Assembly: GCF_003217495.1 (NCBI RefSeq)
Contig: NZ_QJSW01000020.1
Coordinates: forward strand, 28,216-92,215
Length of the DNA: 64,000 bases
Reading direction: 5' to 3'
Origin: Paenibacillus barcinonensis
GTDB lineage: Bacteria; Bacillota; Bacilli; Paenibacillales; Paenibacillaceae
Position numbers and translations under genes: made by a program. The notes under the pieces are model-generated. The model saw only the letters and a program-made list of their open reading frames with translations. It did no database searches and was not told the DNA's origin. Positions 58,585 through 64,000 of this stretch are shown here, piece after piece (the stretch's first letter is position 1; every line of letters begins with the position of its first letter).

Positions 58585-60178
58585 TACGATTTCTCGCATG
58601 TGGCAGCTGCAGGTGATTTCGCTAGTCAACCGTTTGATATATTTCATGCAAAGCTTACCGGTTATAGGCTCGTTAATCCGTGATCAAACGTATGCTGCTT
58701 TTCGCACGAAACGTATATTAGGTGCAATCGCCGTAATTTTAAGACTGGGTGCTGGTTTGTTCGAAAGTATACTCTACTTCGGGATATTACTCGTATGGCC
58801 CATACTGTTATGGACGGAAGGGCCTGATACGGAGCGGTTTACACTTCTTCTTCATATGTATTTATGCATCAGTGGCATAATGGGCGGGGTAACTGGTGCA
58901 AAAGTGTTGGAATCCAACAAGATGAAGTATACTGCTGTCCGGCTTATGCGAATGAATCCAAACCGGTTTATACGGGCTGTGCTTCTTAACAGGTATACAA
59001 CATTTTTCTTGTATCAAGGCATTGCATTTACCCTTGCTTCGGTATTTTTTAACTTTTCAATCATTCACGCATGGATGGCCGTAGGAATCATGACATTTTG
59101 GCGGGTGCTGTGCGAATTTTTTCATTTGCAGCTGTTTCAACGGAAAGGCATCGTTCTTGTTCGGAAAACATGGCTTATGAGTTTGACCATGTTACTTACA
59201 CTGACTGTTGCTTATTTTCCCTTAACGCAATGGAGCATTCCTCCATTTGGTGCTGCAGTATTGGATCAACAATGGTTTGTTATATTGATATTGCTGTCAG
59301 GGGCTGTCGCTGGGTATGTGCTGCTAAAACATACTGATTATGCATCAGCAGTCCGCGCAGTAACCAATTATGCTGATCCATTGTTGAACACAGAAATTAT
59401 GATAGCCGATCTTCAGCAAAGAATGGTTCAGTCCAAAGACAATGATCTGGCCAACCTTCATGTCGGTGAACAGAGCACCTTTAGCAAAAAGGGATACGAG
59501 CAAATGCATGTACTCTTTGTTAAGAGGCACGCTAATCTCTTTCGGGCACCGTTCCGCAGACGTTTAATCGCGATTATGGTCATTGGTTTCATATTATCTT
59601 TCCTGGCACTGATCTTCAGAGATCATATTTCTGGTGAATTCATTGCAAGATCTTCTCCTTTACTCATTGTAGTTATGCTGCATCTAACTGTAGGAAGCCA
59701 GATTTGCAGAGCTTTCTTCTACCATTGTGATAGAACCTTGATGCGTTATCCATTTTACCGTGAGCATGCGCAGCAGCATTTTCTGTTAAGATTGAGAAGT
59801 TTATTAAAGTTAAATCTAAAATTAGGTTTATGTTTAGCAGCTGTGCTAAGTGTACCTGTACTCATACTAACTGACGGGGCAACCATAAGTGCACTACTTC
59901 CCATTTGGGTTATAACCGCTGCACTTGCTGCATTTTTCTCAGTACACCATCTTTTGTTATATTATGTGTTTCAACCTTATACAGTGGAATTAGAGACAAA
60001 TAGTCCTTTATTCTCATTGGCAAACGGCTTCATTACTTTGGGTTTTATTGTGACGATGTATTTGGCACCTCCACTATGGGCATTAACCGTTGTTTTGACG
60101 GTCCTGACTGCGGCCTATCCGTTTAGCGCTATTCTTCTCGTGAAAAAATATGCGCGTAACCGTTTTAGATTAAAATAG
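58568..60178 (+). CDS. ABC transporter membrane protein
   Basis: A 536-residue protein with roughly ten to twelve membrane helices in two clusters (about 15-280 and 340-530), separated by a cytoplasmic region around 285-330. Its size and layout resemble the large permeases of YthQ/EcsB-like exporters, but I do not recognise a specific family with certainty. The ATG at 58568 lies seven bases after AGAGGGAG; one at 58562 is the alternative. It overlaps the ATPase gene and must be its partner. Confidence 0.78.
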   Translation: MQGIFSTISRMWQLQVISLVNRLIYFMQSLPVIGSLIRDQTYAAFRTKRILGAIAVILRLGAGLFESILYFGILLVWPILLWTEGPDTERFTLLLHMYLCISGIMGGVTGAKVLESNKMKYTAVRLMRMNPNRFIRAVLLNRYTTFFLYQGIAFTLASVFFNFSIIHAWMAVGIMTFWRVLCEFFHLQLFQRKGIVLVRKTWLMSLTMLLTLTVAYFPLTQWSIPPFGAAVLDQQWFVILILLSGAVAGYVLLKHTDYASAVRAVTNYADPLLNTEIMIADLQQRMVQSKDNDLANLHVGEQSTFSKKGYEQMHVLFVKRHANLFRAPFRRRLIAIMVIGFILSFLALIFRDHISGEFIARSSPLLIVVMLHLTVGSQICRAFFYHCDRTLMRYPFYREHAQQHFLLRLRSLLKLNLKLGLCLAAVLSVPVLILTDGATISALLPIWVITAALAAFFSVHHLLLYYVFQPYTVELETNSPLFSLANGFITLGFIVTMYLAPPLWALTVVLTVLTAAYPFSAILLVKKYARNRFRLK

Positions 60179-60199
60179 AAGGAGAATCTTCGCTGTGTT

Positions 60200-60233
60200 A
60201 AAACCGTTGATCCGAAAGGGCTCAACGGTTTTT
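60200..60233. terminator. Bidirectional terminator
   Basis: AAAACCGTTGA (60200-60210) pairs with TCAACGGTTTT (60222-60232). A-rich and T-rich flanks serve both convergent genes. Confidence 0.85.
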
Positions 60234-60271
60234 AGCATTCTGGGATTGGAAATGAGTGCTTAATCGCTCTA

Positions 60272-61333
60272 TCAGCCTAACCCAAACATTCGGATCAATG
60301 CATATCCCGTAAGGGAAAGAATCACTGAGCCGATAAAACCTGCCGCAAAAGCCTTTAAACCCTTCTGTCGGAACGAGGCAGTATCTACAGTAAGACCCAG
60401 ACCCGCCATCGCCATAGCAATAAGCAAATATGCACTAACAATGATGAGATTGGTTAGATCATGTGGGATAATATGCGACGTATTGACTGCACTCATTATG
60501 AGGAAACCCAATATAAACCAAGGGATCGGCAGAGCTTTCCAACTTCTCTTATTTAACGTGCTGTTACCCGGATCGTTAGAATGAAACTGACGATTGGACC
60601 AGAATCCCAACAACATAGCAACCGGAACCAGAAGGGCAACCCTTGTTAATTTTACCATGACTGCCAGATCCACAGCCTCTTTATTTACTGGTTCCGCAGC
60701 TGCAATGACGTGAGCGATTTCGTGCAGCGTTGCTCCTGCAAAGATGCCATATCCTGATGAAGACAAGTGCAGAAAGGGATATAGAAGCGTATAGGCGATG
60801 GTAAAAATCGTTCCGAGAATGGCTACGGTTGCCGCACCGATTGCTGCTTCTTCATCCTTGGCTTTAATTTGCGGGGCAATGGCCACAACGGCTGCCGCGC
60901 CGCAGATGCCTGTTCCACATGCCGTTAACAGCCCCAGGTTTTTTTCAACCTTGAACCATCTTGTAATGCCGTACACAACAAATATCGTTATCGCAACATT
61001 TAGAATGGAGATTACAGCAACCATAGGACCTGTATGGAGGATATCACGTAAGTTCAATCGCATGCCAAGCAGAATAATTCCATATCGTAGAAGTTTTTTG
61101 GATGAAAAAGAAATGCCGCTGGCCATATGCTCAGGCACATTGCGAATGGCCCGCCAGATCATGCCAAGCAGGATCGCAAGCACGAGCTGACCCATCATGT
61201 TTAGCAATGGGAAGCTAGCTGCATATTTGGCAGTCAGCGCCAGGATGAGTGTTAAGGCAAGGCCTGACAGGAAGCCTCGTTTTTCCTTGTGGTTCTCCTG
61301 CTGTAAAACGTAAATTTGACTCATGCAGATCAC
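60272..61333 (-). CDS. YeiH-family membrane protein (putative sulfate exporter family)
   Basis: A 353-residue protein with about ten membrane helices. GIILLGMRLNLRDILHTGP, LTACGTGICGAAAVVAIAPQIKAKDEEAA and GATLHEIAHVIAA are hallmarks of the YeiH/UPF0324 family. The start is GTG at 61333, behind AAAGGAATCGG; an ATG at 61324 is an alternative. It is divergent from a LysR-type regulator, the same arrangement as yeiH/yeiE in enterobacteria, so that regulator probably controls it. The transported anion is not proven for the family. Confidence 0.87.
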   Translation of the reverse strand: MICMSQIYVLQQENHKEKRGFLSGLALTLILALTAKYAASFPLLNMMGQLVLAILLGMIWRAIRNVPEHMASGISFSSKKLLRYGIILLGMRLNLRDILHTGPMVAVISILNVAITIFVVYGITRWFKVEKNLGLLTACGTGICGAAAVVAIAPQIKAKDEEAAIGAATVAILGTIFTIAYTLLYPFLHLSSSGYGIFAGATLHEIAHVIAAAEPVNKEAVDLAVMVKLTRVALLVPVAMLLGFWSNRQFHSNDPGNSTLNKRSWKALPIPWFILGFLIMSAVNTSHIIPHDLTNLIIVSAYLLIAMAMAGLGLTVDTASFRQKGLKAFAAGFIGSVILSLTGYALIRMFGLG

Positions 61334-61361
61334 ATCCGATTCCTTTATTTCGTGGTCATGT

Positions 61362-61379
61362 ATAACTATAATTAGTTAT
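61362..61379. promoter_or_regulatory. Palindromic operator between YeiH and LysR genes
   Basis: ATAACTA-TAAT-TAGTTAT is a perfect 18-bp palindrome about 30 bases upstream of the YeiH-type start. It is a good LysR-type site (T-N11-A also fits). Confidence 0.6.
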
Positions 61380-61512
61380 GATTCAGAAGAGAAATACAGG
61401 AATGAAATGCATATCATAATTAAAACTAATTATTAATTTATTAAAATGAATTGAAGCCGTAAGAAATAAAAATGAAATAGAGCTCGCTAAACGGGAAGAG
61501 GAGACCTTCACT

Positions 61513-62409
61513 ATGATTGTTGAAAGCTTGAAGTTATACGTCACTGTGGTCGAACAGCGAAATTTTTCAAAAGCAGCAGAAATATTGCACATGTCACAGC
61601 CTGGTGTTAGTTCGCAAATCCGGAATTTGGAGAAGGAATTTAATGTGAAATTAATGCATCGTTCGCCCAAGTGGGTCAAATTGACGGAAGCAGGGGAGCT
61701 GCTCTATGTGCGTGCCAAGGAAATGCTGAATCTGTATGAATCGGTGAAATTGGATATAGCCAGATTACAAGATAACGTAAGTGGGTCACTACAGATTGGA
61801 GCAAGCTTTACGATTGGAGAATATGTGCTTCCTCGCTTGTTCTCATCCTTTGCCAAGCAGTACCCCGACGTGTCCATGGAAGTATTCATCCGAAATTCGT
61901 CTCAGGTTATTGAAGCTGTTCGACGTAGTGATATCGATTTTGGTTTGGTTGAGGAAGACATTGAGGCTCCTGACTTGAATGTGACAACCTTTATGCGGGA
62001 TGAATTGATTATTGTGGCTGCGGAAGGGCATCCGCTAAGCCTTTCTATGAATATAGATCTGGAGCAGCTACAGCATCAAATATGGGTGCTTCGCGAGACT
62101 GGCTCAGGAACCCGATCTGTTAGTGATCGATTTCTAGCTCAGACGGGGCTCCGCATAAGCCGTTCATATGTGTTTAACAGCAGTCAGAGCGTGAAGGAAG
62201 CCGTGTTCTCTGGTCTAGGCATCGCGATGTTGTCTCGCTGGGTTGTAAAAAGGGAGCTGTCCGCAGGAGTGCTCAAGGAAATTTCTATTCCGGGTATTCT
62301 GATGGAGAGAAATTTTTCTCTCGTTCGACGAAAGGATCAAATACCTACCCGAGCCAACGAAGTTTTTTCTGAAAAACTACTGAAGCTGGACAACCACTTT
62401 ATATGGTGA
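61513..62409 (+). CDS. LysR-family regulator, CysL/YeiE-like
   Basis: A 298-residue LysR-type regulator. The winged HTH has LKLYVTVVEQRNFSKAAEILHMSQPGVSSQIRNLEKEF (about 5-45), followed by an effector domain (about 90-290) with SGSLQIGASFTIGEYVLP. It resembles the CysL/YeiE branch, whose members respond to sulfur or related metabolites. GGGAAGAGGAGA precedes the ATG. Divergence from the YeiH-type gene and the palindrome between them point to control of that exporter. Confidence 0.88.
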   Translation: MIVESLKLYVTVVEQRNFSKAAEILHMSQPGVSSQIRNLEKEFNVKLMHRSPKWVKLTEAGELLYVRAKEMLNLYESVKLDIARLQDNVSGSLQIGASFTIGEYVLPRLFSSFAKQYPDVSMEVFIRNSSQVIEAVRRSDIDFGLVEEDIEAPDLNVTTFMRDELIIVAAEGHPLSLSMNIDLEQLQHQIWVLRETGSGTRSVSDRFLAQTGLRISRSYVFNSSQSVKEAVFSGLGIAMLSRWVVKRELSAGVLKEISIPGILMERNFSLVRRKDQIPTRANEVFSEKLLKLDNHFIW

Positions 62410-62489
62410 ATTCTCAAGTAAGATGTAATGAAATTACACACTGCAATGTATGGCTTGTCCTCAATTGATCCCGTAGGAAGAAAAAACCT

Positions 62490-62537
62490 TTTACAATCAT
62501 TGGTAGTACGATATAATGCAGTTAACAACTGCATTAT
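62490..62537 (+). promoter_or_regulatory. Promoter with large palindromic operator for the small-peptide gene
   Basis: TTTACA (62490-62495) and TATAAT (62512-62517) are 16 bp apart. An 11-base inverted repeat, ATAATGCAGTT (62513-62523) and AACTGCATTAT (62527-62537), overlaps the -10 and start site. It is a strong repressor-site candidate. The remaining leader to the gene holds nothing else recognisable. Confidence 0.65.
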
Positions 62538-62643
62538 CCAACAATAAAAGAGAAATGCTGTTATTTAGTGTGAGAAACTTGCTTGCGGATTCATGTTATT
62601 GAACCGGAAAATGAAAATCCTATCTACATTGGAGGTAATCGTT

Positions 62644-62805
62644 ATGGTCAAAAAGAAAATGTCCAAAGCCCTCAGCGCAGTCTTAGCCGTATCCATGCTG
62701 ACTGCTGGTGCGATCGTGTTTATCCAGGATAATCCAACATTAGAGGTAGCGAAATCAGCAGGGGATAAAAAGGTTGAAGTGATTAAAGGTATTCAAAGCG
62801 CCTGA
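62644..62805 (+). CDS. Small secreted peptide (53 residues), Phr-like in layout
   Basis: A 53-residue ORF. A basic start (MVKKKMSK) is followed by a hydrophobic signal segment (ALSAVLAVSMLTAGAIVFI) and a short polar tail ending KVEVIKGIQSA. GGAGGTAAT at ideal spacing precedes the ATG, a palindrome-controlled promoter lies upstream and a terminator downstream, so it is a real single gene. Size and layout resemble Phr-type signalling pre-peptides, but no Rap-type gene is nearby. It could also be a membrane-tethered small protein. Confidence 0.65.
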   Translation: MVKKKMSKALSAVLAVSMLTAGAIVFIQDNPTLEVAKSAGDKKVEVIKGIQSA

Positions 62806-62866
62806 TGCGTTATTCACGAAATCAGAACGCTACCTCAGTTGCAGTGCTGAAGAAGGTTATCTAACT

Positions 62867-62900
62867 ACCTCAGCTGGGTTAACCAAGCTGAGGTTTTTCA
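62867..62900 (+). terminator. Terminator of the small-peptide gene
   Basis: ACCTCAGCTGGGTT (62867-62880) pairs with AACCAAGCTGAGGT (62881-62894) with one mismatch, followed by TTTTT. Confidence 0.8.
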
Positions 62901-62902
62901 TT

Positions 62903-63354
62903 TTGCTATATAAGTTGAACTAAAGAAACGACATTATACCGATTAACAGTTCATGATCGTCAAAGAGCGTTGTACTGGGGCAAGAATACCAGCCTTGGCA
63001 GGCTGTTTAAGTCGAAGAGGGAAGGCTAACGATCCCCATAGAGCTTATTTTCCCTGAATCGGGGACATTTGAATTCTAACGATCTCCAGGAAGCTTATTT
63101 CATTCGAAATCCTGAAAAAGGAGCCTGATCAAGCTGGTTTCAGCACAATAGCGTCTCTGGGGATCGTTAAAATTTTCCAAAGCCCAAATATGCCGAAATA
63201 AGGCTTCTCCTGATCGTTAGCGCTCGCAGCAGAGGGTGGCAGACTTGCACTTGCCACTTGCCGTGAGCGATAGACGATATCTGACTAATGTGTCTGGATT
63301 GATGAGCAAATTGGAGTGGATGGTATTAAATTTTTAGTTCAACTTATATAGCAA
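62903..63354. mobile_element. 452-bp MITE-like element with perfect 22-bp terminal inverted repeats
   Basis: The ends at 62903-62924 and 63333-63354 are exact reverse complements for 22 bases (left end begins TTGCTATATAAGTTGAAC). No coding frame is present between them. Inside are four copies of a 25-base unit, two in each orientation (see the repeat entry). It has the form of a non-autonomous transposable element or a large structured repeat. A target duplication could not be assigned with certainty, though a TA inside the repeat ends would fit a Tc1/IS630-type target. Confidence 0.7.
63026..63220. repeat. Four copies of a 25-base repeat, two direct and two inverted, 50-bp period
   Basis: Unit consensus CTAACGATCNCCAGAGANG, then CTTATTT. 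Direct copies start at 63026 and 63076 (50 bp apart). Inverted copies end at 63170 and 63220 (50 bp apart). The whole block can fold back on itself, with its centre near 63123. Confidence 0.75.
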
Positions 63355-63385
63355 GAAGTATTCATTAATCTGGGAGGTGAATCTG

Positions 63386-63496
63386 GTGAAAGAAATCGGA
63401 GTGGGGTTCTTACATGCTTGGCTCTATGCAAAGCCAGTGAACGATATGGCAATGCTTTGTGTAGAGCTGATTAACAACCAAAATTGCCAACGTTGA
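63386..63496 (+). CDS. Short ORF (36 residues), function unknown
   Basis: A GTG at 63386, six bases after GGGAGGTG, opens a 36-codon frame (KEIGVGFLHAWLYAKPVNDM..., ending NNQNCQR). The ribosome site is strong, but no family was recognised. It may be a small protein or the remains of a longer gene cut by the neighbouring elements. Confidence 0.35.
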   Translation: MKEIGVGFLHAWLYAKPVNDMAMLCVELINNQNCQR

Positions 63497-63556
63497 ATCC
63501 TAGTATTCAAAACTGGCTTTGCACCTTATTGATCCATTAAATAAGGAGTGAGGCCC

Positions 63557-63847
63557 ATGAAATATTCCAATGCCGAATCTATTTTTCCTGAAGAACTGCT
63601 GCGCAGCATTCAAGAATACGTTCAAGGTGAACTAATTTATATCCCCAAACCCAAAGAGGCACATCTTAAATGGGGCGAGAAAACTCATAGCAAGAGCAGG
63701 GTGTCTGCTCGAAATGTTGAGATTCAATCCTTATTCCGCAATGGGGTCAGCATAGAAGAATTGGCGAGTCAGTATTTTTTGTCCTACGAGAGCATTAAGA
63801 AAATTGTTTATGACGGATTGTCAAGCCAAGTGCGACAGTTCCTCTGA
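63557..63847 (+). CDS. CD3324-family HTH protein with C-terminus supplied by IS30 DNA
   Basis: A 96-residue protein of the CD3324 family. The N-terminal FPEELLRSIQEYVQGELIYIPKP and the central HTH-like NVEIQSLFRNGVSIEELASQYFLSYESIKKIVY are characteristic. AAGGAGTGAGG precedes the ATG at 63557. Family members normally end soon after KKIVY. Here the last eleven residues (DGLSSQVRQFL) are encoded by the end of an IS30-type element, so the native C-terminus was replaced. The family is thought to be DNA-binding, but its targets are unknown. Confidence 0.75.
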   Translation: MKYSNAESIFPEELLRSIQEYVQGELIYIPKPKEAHLKWGEKTHSKSRVSARNVEIQSLFRNGVSIEELASQYFLSYESIKKIVYDGLSSQVRQFL

Positions 63848-64000
63848 AAAGGATTCATGAGCGGTTCTCCACCCCAAGCATTTTCGTGGTCTGTGATTGA
63901 TCAAGTCCAGAGCGTTTTCTAGAGCCTCATCCGTGATTTGGGCGAAATCCGTTCCCTTGGGGAAAAACTCTCGCAGGAGCCCATTGGCATTTTCATTCGA
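63812..64000 (-). mobile_element. End of an IS30-family insertion sequence
   Basis: The transposase 3' end is followed by GTCGCACTTGGCTTGACAAT (minus strand, about 63817-63836), which has the form of an IS30-type inverted-repeat end. The element boundary should lie near 63812-63817. The other end is outside the window, so the target duplication cannot be seen. Confidence 0.65.
63821..64000 (-). CDS. IS30-family transposase, C-terminal part (runs off the window)
   Basis: On the minus strand, codons from the window end to the stop at 63821 give 59 residues: NANGLLREFFPKGTDFAQIT, then NHRPRKCLGWRTAHE and a tail ending ELSHLA. NxLLRxFFPKGTDF and NxRPRKCLGWxTP are hallmarks of the C-terminal end of IS30-type DDE transposases. 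The rest lies beyond the window. The gene overlaps the CD3324 frame by 27 bases. Confidence 0.88.
   Translation of the reverse strand, partial: SNENANGLLREFFPKGTDFAQITDEALENALDLINHRPRKCLGWRTAHESFSEELSHLA

Noticed and set aside
63026..63220. CRISPR-like array (25-base repeats with 25-base spacers)
   Set aside because: The two halves are in opposite orientation, the repeats are only partly identical and no cas gene is near. It fits a structured repeat element better.

Overview
The window looks like chromosomal DNA of a Paenibacillus-type soil Firmicute. The evidence is a mid-range base composition, strong AAGGAGG-type ribosome binding sites with frequent GTG and TTG starts, Bacillus-style sigma-A promoters and CcpA (cre)-like sites, and three complete LplABC-type sugar ABC transporter modules, each next to a YesM/YesN two-component system. 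No rRNA, tRNA or CRISPR array was seen.

Layout. 0-11 kb: a CynX-type MFS exporter, a DesK/NarL-type two-component system, a PepSY membrane protein, a divergent hydrolase/LysR pair, a DegV protein, a YtkA/CopC/CopD-like envelope operon and an APH-fold kinase. 11-21.6 kb: YesM/YesN kinase and regulator, solute-binding lipoprotein, two permeases and two GH13 glucosidases, forming one alpha-glucoside uptake and hydrolysis locus. 21.7-29 kb: an amino-acid permease, a very large MalT/SARP-like regulator, alanine dehydrogenase, an SCP2-fold protein and a class III aminotransferase. 29-31.7 kb: a CstR-like persulfide sensor, three rhodanese-domain proteins and an orphan ResD-like regulator. 31.8-34.2 kb: a zinc-starvation pair (COG0523 GTPase and FolE2) with two Zur-type boxes and a decayed Fur-family gene between them. 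34.3-36 kb: DUF2239 protein and alpha/beta hydrolase. 36-55 kb: a GH10 xylanase, two LplABC-like transporters flanking a minus-strand kinase-regulator-kinase-regulator string, and a GH43-like/CBM32 secreted protein. 55-64 kb: DUF421 protein, DoxX/MarR pair, a methyltransferase/GNAT deletion scar, an ABC exporter with a small upstream ORF, a YeiH/LysR pair, a secreted peptide, a 452-bp element with perfect 22-bp terminal inverted repeats, a CD3324-family gene and the end of an IS30-family element.

How the parts work together. The three sugar loci follow one scheme: an extracytoplasmic sensor kinase senses oligosaccharide, an AraC-type regulator switches on a lipoprotein-dependent importer, and glycosidases act outside (GH10, GH43-like) or inside (GH13). 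Cre-like sites at 10941, 14447 and 49349 suggest carbon catabolite control on top.

The strongest candidate for an undescribed system is 21.6-29 kb. Two transcription units flanking the SARP-like regulator share a promoter architecture: a TTGTAA direct repeat spaced 21/22 bp, then the conserved block TTGTAATTCYCATGT, eight bases, and CTCCGTA running into the -10. This is what a SARP-type activator would be expected to recognise. The regulator's STAND NTPase domain has lost key residues of both its Walker motifs. The genes together suggest import of an amino compound, transamination, and regeneration of the keto acceptor by alanine dehydrogenase.
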